A program made the translations under genes and the position numbers. A DNA stretch of 64,000 nt from the NCBI GenBank assembly GCA_024509875.1, contig JAMPIV010004903.1:322001-386000 (forward strand), read 5' to 3'. Source of the DNA: Oreohelix idahoensis (lineage: Eukaryota > Mollusca > Gastropoda > Stylommatophora > Oreohelicidae). Of this stretch, positions 31,662-44,963 are shown piece after piece (position 1 is the stretch's first letter; the number at the start of each line of letters is the position of its first letter). The notes under the pieces are model-generated. The model was not told where the DNA came from. It saw nothing but the letters and a program-made list of their open reading frames with translations, and did no database searches.

Positions 31662-32190
31662 TAGGGATGTGGAAAGGGAGTCATGAGTCGGAGTCGAGGA
31701 GTCGGTCAATTTTTAGTGGAGTCGGAGTCATAAGTGGGAGTCGTGGAGTCCGTCAATTTTTAGTGGAGTCGGAGTCGTGAGTCGGAGTCGTGGAGTCGGT
31801 CAATTTTTAGTGGAGTTGGAGTCCGTAAAAAATTTCCGGACTCTGAATTTTACGAGGTTTAAACCCAAGCAGATCTATTTTTTTAAAGGACTAATTCAAT
31901 TTTACTAAAAAAGTTATCTTATTTGTAAATATTTTCTGAGTTTTTGTTTTGTATTATTGTATGAATGAATAAATAGTTTAAAATGTAATCTACGAAAGCC
32001 ACGTATTCATTTATTCAGACATGTACCATACTTTACATACACATGACTCTACATACGTGCAAACTTTTATGCCATAAAAAAAAGTTAAAAAAAAAAAGAA
32101 ATTGCCAGAGTCGGAGTTGAACTTCTAATATTTCAAGAATCGGAATCGGAACTGGAGTCAGAACATATGTTGGCCGACTCCACAACCATG
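31662..32190. mobile_element. hAT-like MITE with internal GAGTCG repeats
   Basis: Termini TAGGGATGTGGA (31662-31673) and TCCACAACCATG (32179-32190; reverse complement CATGGTTGTGGA). 8-bp flanks CTTTGTAG (31654-31661) and CTTTTTAG (32191-32198) differ at one base. The left end has about three diverged repeats of a GAGTCGGAGTCGTGGAGTCG...CAATTTTTAGTG unit. No transposase. Confidence 0.75.
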
Positions 32191-32461
32191 CTTTTTAGCG
32201 TTTTCTTTGACTCCGCAATTATTTTCCACCCTCTGCCGTAATTTTAATTCGTGATAGACAAAAACAACGCTCAGAGAGTTGTTTTGGCACGGGTGTCAAA
32301 TCTAAGCAACGCTCTGAGGGTTGTTCCGGAGTCAAAGTGGTAACAATCTTCAGTAAAACCAGGTCTATATAACCTTTAAAGATTTTATTGCTAATGTGCC
32401 ATTTGTCCATGACGCGCTTCTATATGATATGAATGGTATAACACTGAAATCTATTTCTCAA

Positions 32462-35106
32462 TGTGACGGACAATTTAGCGTCCCTGAAAGAGTTTGATGA
32501 CAGGGTATTTTTTCTCGCAAAACATTAGAACCCCTGAACAGTGGCTGAAACCGTCATCAGCCTGAAACGTTTCCACTTTGGCTAATTAGATATGTAGACT
32601 GTTATCGTACGTCCTGTTCATAGAATCGCATTGACTTAAGGAGCAGTTTAAACCACCCCCACTGTTATCCCGGGAACAATTATAAGAAGTTATTTACTCA
32701 CTTCGCCCGTCCCCCATAGCTAGCGGGGCGTCGCCAGAAGATCACTCCTGTCTCTACAGCGATTCTAGGCAGTTTTTTCATTACCTGGGACAGTAGCCTG
32801 CCCAAATAGGGGGCGTTGCCTAAATCAAACGAGTTTAGCGGCTAACCTCAAAGACACTGAGGATGTCGGGAAGTCTCCTGCTGCTGAGATGACACGGCAA
32901 TGTGAACCAGAGTAGACGAGGCAAGCCTTCTTGCAAACTTCGCACCTCTGTGTCAATCGGCAAACTTGCCCGAAAGACTGAGGAACGGGAGAACCCCGAG
33001 CGACCAGGAAATGGAGTAACAGGCCATGTCGAGCGCTGTAGAAATCTCATTTTTTTTTCTCGAGATGAAGAGAGGTGCGAAAATTTCTCTCATGTCCGAC
33101 TCATCTTCATTTCATTTTCATATATATATAACCCTGTAGAAGGCCATGTTATCACTCGTTGCCAGACATTTTAAAACTCACTAGCTTATAGTTTAAATCC
33201 TGCTAAAATTCCCTCTGGATTTCTTGGCTATACTAGAGTGTAGTATTCTATGCTAAACGGTATAATATACTTGCTCTAAAGTGATCAGTGGTCTAGTTCA
33301 TTCATGTTATTTCACTGGATTTTGTGTTGATTTAAATCTACTAAATTAAACCTACCTAAAAAGTTTTCAGTTGTAGAATTAATGATATATCTATTATAGT
33401 ATTTCCAAAAATAATAGATGCTTAAAATGATTAAATTAACTTTTAAAGTCGCGAAGGAATTTCTAACTAACTAATTGAGTTAAGTTCTAGATATATATGT
33501 GTGTTGTATCACTAGAACTCGCGAAGTGTTTTCTTAAATACATAATTAAATCCGCGAGTGCATATAATAGTCTTAACGTTAAAGTTATCGCATTTTAGAA
33601 TGTTATTGGATTTTTCGATATGAATTACATGTTTTCTATTTTTCATATAGAGTGATCCCTTTTGCATCCCAGCAAATCTAATCTAAGCAAAGCAAAGCAT
33701 AAACAGTGTGTAGAGTCTCCCTGACTCAGAACTTGGTGAGACTGTGTACATTTTTAATCTTTGATGCGATTCTATAATTGAAATTCCGCTATCTAACTTA
33801 TAGCAAAGAAAGCACACCCAAAGACAAATTTAACACACCATCAAGCAAATTAAGTTGTAACGGGAAGAAGAACACTGGCCCAAGCTTTTGTTAGTTTACT
33901 GATACAGAGAGAGAATACATATTTACCTGAACAGTGATGTGACTAGTTTTCTCCCTGGACTTAAACCATACCTCACGGATAAAGTGAATCAGCACGCGTA
34001 AGAATTTTATTATCAGCGGCAAAGTCAAATAGACCACACCATCCTCACCCCGGTATCAGAGACCGTGCCCTCCCATAGAAACTGTTATTAAGAAAAGAGA
34101 CACAAATACAGATTCATTTTCCAGCGATTACGGGATCCTTTTTATGTGCTGACCGCCTACCCGCTAATCTGGGGCTGGAACTTGAACTAACACTCATACA
34201 TTTAGTTTGAGGTGTAATTGCTGTTGTGTTATTCTATGGAGTGCCAGATTTTTTCACAATCGGTAAGTGTGAGCAAGATGAGTGAAGGCCTTTACTAGCG
34301 CGCATGAATGAAAGAGATATATAGTTGCTAAATTTATCAATTGCCTTACTTGATAATTAGCATATTTGTCTATATTCCTTGTATTGTTTCCTTTAAGGGG
34401 GATTTCCTTTTGTAAACTCTGTTTATACACGCCCCAGCCCTCCTTTTTTTACTTGCTTAGTAAAGGGAAAAACATTTGGAGAACAATAGGACTTATTCCA
34501 CCACCTACCCCTATTATTGTTAACCTCTTGTATCAGAGTACATTGATTTACCGTTGGGTTAAATTAACTATCTATCTGATAAATTACCTATCTTTGGACT
34601 GGGTTTATCTCTGTCTATTTTCAGGAGGAAAGGGCGTAGTGGATACCAATCTTCATAAACCCCTCCCCACCTTGTCATTTGTATTTTCTGTACCTATGAT
34701 ATATTTTTGTTTGTAAACATATGATATATGTTGTAACTGATGCTTTACTGTTAAAATAAACACGTAAAACTTATCTAGTACTGTGTCGGAAGACCAAGGC
34801 CCAAATTCCCCTATCTGTTTAATATAGTTTGTATTCACGTGCGTCTGTGTGTTTGAAGCACCAAATCGGTGTGAGCGCAGGTGTGTGTCTGGAAACTGGC
34901 AAATAATTGTTTGACCAGGAGAGTTGAAGAGAAGATTGAGAGGAACGATTTGTCGTAAATAAGTCTGTCTTTTCTCTCCCCAGCACTCTGTGAAGCAACT
35001 ATTTACTCTATAACCACTTCTATCACTAAGCTTTTCACCACCAGTCTACAGTCTAAATAGGACCACTATTTCCAAGACTCTTTTCTCTCAAAATAAACTT
35101 ACGACA
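32462..35106 (+). repeat. 5' LTR of copy C
   Basis: 2645 bp, 400 bp longer than its 3' partner because 32830-about 33229 is present only here. The extra segment includes a TATATATATAA stretch (33120-33131) that could be a promoter TATA box. The rest is collinear with 40323-42567. Confidence 0.93.
33118..33132 (+). promoter_or_regulatory. TATA-like element in the copy C 5' LTR
   Basis: CATATATATATAACC is the strongest TATA-like motif in the LTR and lies in the segment missing from the 3' LTR. Only a motif match. Confidence 0.3.
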
Positions 35107-35111
35107 ATATT

Positions 35112-35130
35112 TGGCTGGCTTGCCGGGATA
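35112..35130 (+). promoter_or_regulatory. Candidate primer binding site of copy C
   Basis: TGGCTGGCTTGCCGGGATA starts five bases (ATATT) after the LTR end, the same spacing as in B and D, but the sequence differs after TGG, so another tRNA may be used. Confidence 0.5.
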
Positions 35131-35819
35131 AAGATACTTTTAAGTCTGATTAAGTCTGGGTCTAACTAGATAGAGTGTGAATGATCTGTCTTTGTGAAGT
35201 AAGAAAAAAATATATAGATTACACCCCTAGACAACGTCTTTTAGTATTTGGGTCGTCCACACAGCATATTTACAGATGGTTTTCTTTCCACAGAGCAGGA
35301 AACTACTGATTAACAAATATTTTTGTTATTTAAATTATTCTGTGGCAGAGAGAATTAAATTTTTTTCTGATACGATTTGCTGGAATTGCGTGATTGTGTT
35401 TACAGTCACTAAAGGTTTTTGAAGCGTTTGAGTTGAGCTAAGCTAAAGACGGATTGTTCTGATATTTTTAAATTAAGTTAACAACGTCTCATCTCAATAA
35501 TTGACTTCAGGGACGGAGTTTGTTGTCAGAGAATTAAAATTTTAGGGAAACATTTTTTTTTCCTTTAAATTGTTTTAATATAAAATTTTCTCTACTGTTA
35601 GCAAAAGTAGATTGTTTCTAGTGTAACTAACCAATTTTTTTGGCCTAGTCGCTTGCGTTAAGAGTTTTAAGTGACGATAATAGCGGGGTTAAGTTAACAT
35701 AGGAGGTAACACAAGTAAATCTATACTTTGGTTTTTTCTCGTAGCGGCGTTGAGTTTTTTCCCCTTTTCTCGTTTCTTCTTACTAGTTCTCTAGTCACAC
35801 TTCATCCTATTCTTTAATC

Positions 35820-38800
35820 ATGTCAGAGAGGATAAAGATGAGGTCCATGTTGAGGCTGGAAGCGAAAGAGGCAGGATTAGACGCAGAAGCTGCAAACGCG
35901 TTTGTCAACCAGGAACTGGACATATACGACGCGGAGCAACAAAGAGCAGAAGCTGAAAGGAAGGAGGAGAAGGAGAGAGCAGAGAGGAGAGAAGCACAGG
36001 AGAGGGCAGATAGGAAAGAAATGGAAATACGCCTATTAGAGCAGAAGAAAATTGAGGCAGAAATGGAAGCTCACAGGGAGAGAGAAAGAGAGAGGGAAAG
36101 ACAGCATGACTTGGTGCTTAAGGCTTTAGAGAGTCGGGGTGCCTCTGCTTCAATTTATGGAGAGGCGTCTTTACCCCACTCTCACTCAGTGGACCTCTCC
36201 AGTACTCAATCTGCCCAATTATCTGCGATGTCTTTTGCGTTACATTTTTTTCCTAGCCCTAACGAAAAAATTGACACCTTCCTTGAAAAATTCGAGAGGC
36301 TCGCAAATCTCTATGGGCTAGAAAGTTCCCACTGGAGTCTTAAACTCTCAACCGCATTGAAAGGAAATGCGTATGACGTGTATACGAAGCTGGGAACCAA
36401 CCAACATGATTAGGACATGCTGAAGAAGGCATTGCTAGAGCGGTTTGAGATGACCGCCCGAAAATTTCTGCAAATGTTCAGAAACAGCCGGAAAGAGAGC
36501 GCGGAAACATTCCCACAGTTCTCTTCACGTCTCACGGGCTATTTGACAAAGTGCATCGAATTATCTGACCTACCTCTTACATATGAGGGACTACTTGAAC
36601 TTGTTCTTGTGGAACAGATAAAGTCAACTTTGTCAAACGAAACCCGTAGATTTTTGGCTGAACAGGGCGCAGTGAGGCTTGAGGACATCCTCAATAAGGC
36701 CGAACGCTATACCAACGAAATGGCCGAACTTCTCAGCACTAAACGTACACCCACAGATGAGCCATCTCGAAAACAAAATCTAGAGCAGTCATCCTATTCT
36801 TCCAATTCCTCTCAGAATTATAACCAACGAGAAACTAATAACCAGAGACCTCCCCAGGAAAAATCGAAATTCTACAAAACCCGATATCCCCAAAACAACA
36901 ATTCTGATCAACCCACCAAGCCTACGTGGCAGCGCGGCCACCAAGGTCAAGGAAAAGGAAAGACACCTACAACAGGAACGTCTGATCAGAGCAAGCAGAC
37001 CGGGCCTAACCGCGTTAAATGTTTGCATACAGCCTCGAGAGGTAGAGTCAATGTCAATGATTCTCACCCTGAGAGGGACCGACCCTCAACGCGAGGAACT
37101 GTAATTTTGAATGGTACCTCAACTACTTGTCTCTTTGACACTGGATTAAGTTTTAGTTGTATTGTTGCTAGACACCTAGTCAAACCAGGTCAGGAGACAG
37201 AGGAAACCGTCAAATTATGTGGAGTTTTCAAGAATGATGCACCCAGGACGCTGCCTATCGCACTGGTAGAAATACACTCTGATTTTGTCAGAGGCGTTAT
37301 TAAAGCGGCCATAATGGATGATCCGATCTACCCAGTTATCTTGGGATGTAGATACGTGTTTATTGGGAGACCAAAGGAGCCGATTGTGGCAGCGGTAACG
37401 ACAAGAGGGCAAACTAAGAAGGAGAGGGAGCCTGCGCCAAATTTGTTGCCGAATGAACTGAAGGAGGCGCAACAAAAGGACCCTACTCTGGAGCCCTGCT
37501 TTAGAAAACTGCCCATGGCCAAGGACCCCAGACACGACGGAGACATCTTTGCTAAGGATGGCGTATTGTATCATAGAACGGGCAACCCGGACACGGGGAA
37601 TAACCAGCTCCTAGTACCGACGCAGTACAGAAGCCAGATCTTAGAAATAGGGCACTCTCTTCCCTTTAGCGGACATATGGGACAAAACGCCACTATTCAG
37701 CGAATATAAAACCACTATTGGTGGCCAGGAATGAACTCTGACATTATCAGGTATGTGAAATCCTGCACCCAGTGCCAACGGGTAGCACCAAAGCACTTGA
37801 CACCCCCAGTACCTATGGGGCAAATGCCAATAGTGGGTACTCCATTTGAACGGGTTGCTGTCGACATCATTGGACACCTGGAAAGGACCAAAAGTAAGAA
37901 CAGGTTCATCCTGACTTTAGTCGACACTTGCACAATGTGGGCCGAAGCTATACGGCTAACATGCACAGATTCCAAGCAATGTCGCAGAAGCCCTCGTGCA
38001 AATTTTTACACGGTTGGGATTCCCTCAACAAGTTTTGACGGACAATGGATCCCAATTCCGTAGCCTGTTAATGGAGGAGATCTTCAAGATCTTGAGGGCC
38101 AAACATATCCACACAAGTCCCTACCATCCGGCCGGAAATGGGCTCGTGGAACGTTTTAATGGCAACCTCACCACCATGTTACGTAAGCTGGGTCAGGAGA
38201 AACCGGAAGACTGGGACCTATATATATCGGCTGCCTTATTCGCCTATTCGTCTACCGAGAGGTACCCCAAGCGTCTACGGGATTCCCGCCTGCTACACTT
38301 TTATTTGGCAGACCTATTAAGGGGCCACTAGTAGCCTTACTTCGGTCCCTGACAGACCAAAAGGCTGACGAGACAGTCGTCTCTGCAAGCAAATACGTAT
38401 CTGAGCTCAAGGAAAGGCTAAAGCTAGGATGGGATCTAGCTAATACCAACCTTAAGAAAGCACGCGCTAAACATGCTAAAAGATACAATAGAGCTGCAAA
38501 AGAGAGAGAGCTCCAACCAGGGGAGAAAGTTTTGTTGCTACTTCCAACCGGAAGCAATAAACTTCGCATCGGATGGCAAGGACCCTTTACCGTCCTTAAA
38601 AATATCTCACGCACCAATTGCAAGATCTCAATTAAAGGAAAAGAGAAGGTCTTTCACGCAAACCATCTTAAGAAATATTTGGAAAGACCGGTGCCATCCT
38701 CCGAGCATCTCCTTGCTGTCACCATAGCAACGGAAGACGAGGAAGATGATGATGGTTGCAGGGGGTACCCACTGCATACCAAAGAATCCTTTAAAGATGT

Positions 38801-40288
38801 CAAGTTCGGCGACAATCTCTCACCGGAACAACAAACATAAACCAGGGCGCTACTGAAGCAGTACAGTGCAGTCTTAACGGATGTACCTGGTCGAACAAAT
38901 CTCATTGAATTTGACATGAAATTAGCAAACGAGATCCCTGTTCGAACCAGAGTTTACCCCATCCCGTATGCTAAAGCTGATGCACTTCGCGTAGAAATCG
39001 ACAAGCTGCGGCAGGCAGGAATTATTAGTGAGTCGACATCTCCTTACAGTTCGAGTGTAGTGCTGTTGCAGAAGCCCAACAAGGAAAATCGGCTGTGTAT
39101 AGATTACCGGCTGCTAAACGCTGTAACGGAATTCCAGCCCGAACCTCTTCAAATTGTTTCTGAGTTGTTCACCAAGCTTAGCAAAGCAAAAATCTTCTCC
39201 AAGATTGACCTCAGCAAAGGTTATTATCAAATACCAGTCAAGGAGGAAGTTAAACCTTTGTTAGCTTTCAGCACTAGTGAATGACATTACACATTTAATG
39301 TGATGCCATTTGGATTGCATAACGCACCAGGAGTGTTTACTAGGATGATGAGGAAGCTTCTAGAACCTTTGCAAAGTCCACATATTCACAATTTCATGGA
39401 TGACATATTAATTGCATCGGAAACCTACGACGAACATATTGCTACGGTTGCTATGCTCCTCAGGAGACTACAGGAAACTGGTCTCACAGCCAGACCTAGC
39501 AAATGCCTCATCGGTTTGAAAAGCTAGACTTCCTGTGGCATACTATTTCTCACGGCTGTAGTTGGCCCGTTAAGAAAAACGTGGAGAGAATAATTGCAGC
39601 TAAAAGACCCCGAACTAAGAAAGACACTCGTTCCTTCCTATCACTATGCGCTTACTATCAAAAATACATACAGAATTTCAACGGACTGACAGCACCTCTG
39701 ACTGACCTCACAAAGAAAGGGCGTCCGGATAAGGTCATCTGGGATCAAAAGTGCGAACACGCATACAGCACTTTAAAAGGACAGTTGTCGGCATACCCCA
39801 TCTTGAGGTTACCTGACCTCAAGAAACCTTTCGTATTGCGGGTCGACGCGTCAGGTCAGGGCATCGGGTCAACATTGTTACAAGCTGAGGACAGTGACCC
39901 GAATATGCTATTTCCAGTTGCATATGGCAGTCGGAAATTAAACAAGGCTGAACGCAACTACAGTGTTGTTGAAAGAGAATGTCTCGCTCTGATCGACGGC
40001 ATCAGACGCCATCATGAGTTTCTGTATGGGATTTCTTTTACGGTGCAAACAGACCACGCTCCATTAGCTTTTCTTGGTGCCAATAAGGAATTCAACGCTA
40101 GGATCATGCGATGGGCTTTATTGTTATCTGTTTATTCCTTCAAAGTGTAATATATTCCAGGAAAACAGAATGTAGGAGCGGACTTCTTGAGTAGAAACTG
40201 GACTTCCGAAGAAGAGGACGAAGTTGAACATACCAATCATCCAAAAAGTATCGATCAGGGCAGCTTCATTGTCATGAATGAAACATGA
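35820..40288 (+). pseudogene. gag-pol of copy C, many stops and frameshifts
   Basis: Gag runs from ATG 35820 (MSERIKMRSM, then an Arg/Glu-rich coiled coil) with a TAG at 36411 where copy B has a tyrosine. Gag and pol share one frame here. The zinc knuckle is eroded (only VKCL remains). Protease has DTG near 37139 and ILGCRYV near 37338. Integrase follows (37480-38330) with a TAA at 37707 inside the zinc finger, a frame change near 37978, LTDNGSQF at about 38036 and another frame change near 38248. GPF-type module near 38580, TAA at 38838, RT 38841-39530 with a TGA at 39282 and a frame change near 39520, FMDD near 39396. RNase H has RVDASGQG (about 39838), and a TAA at 40148. The reading ends at 40288. 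Same order as copy B. Confidence 0.94.
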
Positions 40289-40307
40289 AAACGAGTTTCC
40301 ATGTCTC

Positions 40308-40322
40308 AAAAAAGGGGACGAT
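40308..40322 (+). promoter_or_regulatory. Polypurine tract of copy C
   Basis: AAAAAAGGGGACGAT directly precedes the 3' LTR. Confidence 0.65.
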
Positions 40323-42567
40323 TGTGACGGACAATTTAGCGTCCCTGAAAGCATTGGATGACAGGGTATTTTTTCTCGCAAAACATTAGAACCCCTGAAC
40401 AGTGGCTGAAACCGTCATCAGCCTGAAACGTTTCCACTTTGGCTAATTAGATATGTAGACTGTTATCGTACGTCCTGTTCATAGAATCGCATTGACTTAA
40501 GGAGCAGTTTAAACCACCCCCACTGTTATCCCGGGAACAATTATAAGAAGTTATTTACTCACTTCGCCCGTCCCCCATAGCTAGCGGGGCGTCGCCAGAA
40601 GATCACTCCTGTCTCTACAGCGATTCTAGGCAGTTTTTTCATTACCTGGGACAGTAGCCTGCCCAAATAGGGGGCGTTGCCTAAATCAAAATACTGGAGT
40701 GTAGTATTCTATGCTAAACGGTATAATATACTTGCTCTAAAGTGATCAGTGCTCTAGTTCATTCATGTTATTTCACTGGATTTTGTGTTGATTTAAATCT
40801 ATTAAATTAAACCTATCTCAAAAGTTTCCAGTTGTAGAATTAATGATATATCTATTATAGTATTTCCAAAAATAATAGATGCTTAAAATGATTAAATTAA
40901 TTTTTAAAGTCGTGAAGGAATTTCTAACTAACTAATTGAGTTAAGTTCTAGATATATATGTGTGTTGTATCACTAGAACTCGCGAAGTGTTTTCTTAAAT
41001 ACATAATTAAATCCGCGAGTGCATATAATAGTCTTAACGTTAAAGTTATCGCATTTTAGAATGTTATTGGATTTTTTGATATGAATTACATGTTTTCTAT
41101 TTTTCATATAGAGTGATCCCTTTTGCATCCCAGCAAATCTAATCTAAGCAAAGCAAAGCATAAACAGTGTGTAGAGTCTCCCTGACACAGAACTCGATGA
41201 GACTGTGTAAATTTTTAATCTTTGATGCGATTCTATGTTTGGAATTCCGCTATCTAACTTATAGCAAAGAAAGCACACCCAAAGACAAATTTAACACACC
41301 ATCAAGCAAATTAAGTTGTAACGGGAAGAAGAACACTGGCCCGAGCTTTTGTTAGTTTACTGATACAGAGAGAGAATACATATTTACCTGAACAGTGATG
41401 TGACTAGTTTTCTCCCTGGACTTAAACCATACCTCACGGATAAAGTGTATCAGCACGCGTAAGAATTTTATTATCAGCGGCAAAGTCAAATAGACCACAC
41501 CATCCTCACCCCAATATCAGAGACCGTGCCCTCCCATGGAAACTGTTATTAAGAAAAGAGACACAAATACAGATTCATTTTCCAGCAATTACGGGATCCT
41601 CTTTATGCGCTGACCGCCTACCCGCTAATCTGGGGCTGGAACTTGAACTAAATCTCATACATTTAGTTTGAGGTGTAATTGCTGTTGTGTTATTCTATGG
41701 AGTGCCAGATTTTTTCACAATCGGTAAGTGTGAGCAAGATGAGTGAAGGCCTTTACTAGCGCGCATGAATGAAAGAGATATATAGTTGCTAAATTTATCA
41801 ATTGCCTTACTTGATAATTAGCATATTTGTCTATATTCCTTGTATTGTTTCCTTTAAGGGGGATTTCCTTTTGTGAACTCTGTTTATACACACCCCTCCC
41901 CCCTTTTTTTTACTTGCTTAGTAAAGGGAAAAACATTTGGAGAACAATAGGACTTATTCCACCACCTACCCCTATTATTGTTAACCTCTTGTATCAGAGT
42001 ACATTGATTTACCGTTGGGTTAAATTAACTATCTATCTGATAAATTACCTATCTTTGGACTGGGTTTATCTCTGTCTATTTTTAGGAGGAAAGGGCGTAG
42101 TGGATACCAATCTTCATAAACCCCTCCCCACCTTGTCATTTGTATTTTCTGTACCTATGATATATTTTTGTTTGTAAACATATGATATATGTTGTAACTG
42201 ATGCTTTACTGTTAAAATAAACACGTAAAACTTATCTAGTACTGTGTCGGAAGACCAAGGCCCAAATTCCCCTATCTGTTTAATATAGTTTGTATTCACG
42301 TGCGTCTGTGTGTTTGAAGCACCAAATCGGTGTGAGCGCAGGTGTGTGTCTGGAAACTGGCAAATAATTGTTTGACCAGGAGAGTTGAAGAGAAGATTGA
42401 GAGGAACGATTTGTCGTAAATAAGTCTGTCTTTTCTCTCCCCAGCACTCTGTGAAGCAATTATTTACTCTATAACCACTTCTATCACTAAGCTTTTCACC
42501 ACCAGTCTACACTCTAAATAGGACCACTATTTCCAAGACTCTTTTCTCTCAAAATAAATTTACGACA
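40323..42567 (+). repeat. 3' LTR of copy C
   Basis: 2245 bp. It lacks the 400-bp segment 32830-33229 of the 5' LTR (junction near 40690). It ends TTACGACA before the duplication CTCAA. Confidence 0.94.
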
Positions 42568-42572
42568 CTCAA

Positions 42573-43671
42573 CAACCCACTTCTGTCAACGAAAACTGTT
42601 TGGAGATGTCAGGAACCTTGAGTTGACTACTGCTTTTATTAGAGTCATTAATGTGGAAGTCTGAAGGCGACCGAAGAAGAAATATATTTCTTCTATTGAT
42701 AAAGATTTTTTGCATAAATTTATTTATTTAAAAAACAATTTAGAACTGCATGAAATAAAGAGCAGGACAGACTGACTACAGGGACTTTTGTTTCGCGGAG
42801 AGCATTCACCTTCATAGAGGTATTATATAACATTTTCAAACTAGTTTTCTTTTCACAGATTTAAGAACAAGCTTCTAAACAAAACAGCGTTTGAGATCAG
42901 AGAAGCACTAGAGGCCGAGCAATCTAAGAAGTTAGTAGGAGTTGTGATACCGGCTAAGCGAAGAAGCTATTACCCCATCAAGTTAGAATTGTAATTTGTT
43001 CTATGACGTGCAAAAAATGATCAGATAATATTTTGATTCTCGCCGTGACGTGCACAAATGATTTTGACAACGATTGAGCAAAATATGCTTTTTTGTTTAT
43101 GTGGGACATCGGTTCGCAAACAGGACAACGTTTACTCTTGTTAACCCCAAGCTGTAGACAAGTGTTCGGTTATATTTAGGCTCGGTTAGTAAATTTACGT
43201 AACCATAAGACTATTGGACATTATTTTTTTACTTTATTTTGTCAACAACAGACCCTAAGTACAACAGCACAGTATTGAAATTTCGCATTGGTTACACCGA
43301 GAGGTACAGCTTTGCCGTTGCCAAAATGGCAGACATTTCACAGAGACGAAGTTGAAACATTCGCATAGTATTCAGAAGAAAGAGAGAGGAATGGCAAGGA
43401 ACCTATTCCTCTCGACGGTTATCTAATGCTGTATTAAAGGATTTGTAGGTCGTTGTCTGGTGATGGCAATACACGACTCGTCCATACTTTTTCTTCTTAA
43501 TAATATACAAGTGACCTATTTAGTAATGAGATCTAACATTCTGTTACAGATTTTGACAACAATAATTCTGACGACGTGACCAACAAACTGTAAAAACTAA
43601 TTAAAATAACACATTTTCAATAATAGCAGTGCTGTTATTAAAAATTATACTTTTACATAAAATTAAAAAAC
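42573..43671. other. Sequence right of copy C, mostly unassigned
   Basis: Apart from the possible exon at 42859-42994, no gene, repeat or transposon end was recognised. Confidence 0.4.
42859..42994 (+). CDS. Possible terminal exon of a host gene
   Basis: A good splice-acceptor context (TTTTCTTTTCACAG, ending at 42858) is followed by 44 open codons (from TTT at 42860) and TAA at 42992-42994. The translation starts FKNKLLNKTAFEIREALEAE and ends in a basic stretch and YYPIKLEL. It has balanced amino-acid use and no similarity I recognise to the mobile elements here. Upstream exons were not found; copy C and other repeats lie on that side. It could equally be a chance open stretch, so this is a weak call based on the acceptor and composition. 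Confidence 0.25.
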
Positions 43672-43925
43672 GTTTTTATAACACTTTTATATAACACCTT
43701 TTTATAACACTTTTATATAAAGTACCTTTTTATAACACTTTTATAAAGCACCTTTTTTATCACACTTTTTAACAAACACCTTTTTATAAGACTTACATAA
43801 CACCTATTTATAAAACTTTTGTATAACTTCTTTTTATCACAATTTTATATAGCACCTTTTTATAACACTTTTTGCAAACACCTTTTTATAACACTTTTTT
43901 TTTAAAAACACCTTTTTAATAACAC
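43672..43925. repeat. AT-rich minisatellite, ACCTTTTTATAACACTTTTA-like unit
   Basis: About ten degenerate copies of a unit near 25-29 bp built from CACCTTTTTATAACACTTTTATATAA. The length varies between copies. No coding content. Confidence 0.8.
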
Positions 43926-44654
43926 GTGTCCGTTGATTCGAATTCGTATCTCTCAGTCGTGCGTGGATTTTAATTCACGTTTACACTAAAATGACATTTG
44001 CGAAAAGTTAATGGTACGTTATTGTTTAGCCACCAAGTTATCACGAAGGCAGTAGCTAATAAACGTGATTTATTTAACTCGACGTTTTAAACCTAAAATG
44101 TTATTACGACAACCAAATTAGGACGACCAGTAACTTCTTTTATAATATTTACACAGTATGTTTTGTTTTGAAAATAAACGTACTCAAATAACTTCGTAAG
44201 TATTTGTGTTTTGAGTATGTTTTGCGAGACTAAGAGAGCATACTTTATTTTTTTTTATTCACTCACATTCTTACAGATATATAATTGATTGAAGGGCGGA
44301 TGGATTGGATGATGGACGGATAGAAGAAAGAACTGACAGATAGATAGGCACACAGGCGGACAAGCAATTAGTTATTATTATTGATATTGGTGATCATAAT
44401 CGACTTCACTGCACTCCGGTTAAACCCATCGGTGCTAAGTCTCCCTCAGCAAATGCCGAAGGGTATGAATACTAACTGTTGGTTTTGTATACACGACGGA
44501 TGCATCCTCTCAGACGTCATTCTCTGCTAGTCTTAGACAAGCAGACAGGCGATTAGATGAGCGGACAGACACTGATAGATACAGCCAGGTATATAAGCAG
44601 ACAGACAGACAGGCAGATAAACATATAAAAACGAACCGACGGGCGGACAGACGG
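43926..44654. other. Unassigned sequence
   Basis: No gene recognised. The right end grades into the GATA-type repeat. Confidence 0.4.

Positions 44655-44963
<309 letters not shown>

Larger units (their letters stand above)
32462..42567 (+). mobile_element. Gmr1-like Ty3/gypsy retrotransposon, copy C, degenerate
   Basis: 10.1-kb element with LTRs starting TGTGACGGACAATTTAGCG and ending TTACGACA, flanked by the 5-bp duplication CTCAA (32457-32461 and 42568-42572). It contains a primer-binding-site candidate, gag-pol remnants in the order gag, protease, integrase, RT, RNase H, and a polypurine tract. Outside the LTR indel, the LTRs differ at roughly 30-40 positions by eye, so it is clearly older than copy B. 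Coding sequence is broken many times. It is a separate subfamily: the LTRs do not align by eye with those of B. Confidence 0.95.

Noticed and set aside
34366..34716. 116-codon ORF repeated at 41827-42177
   Set aside because: It lies in both LTRs of copy C and has no motif; conservation follows from LTR identity.
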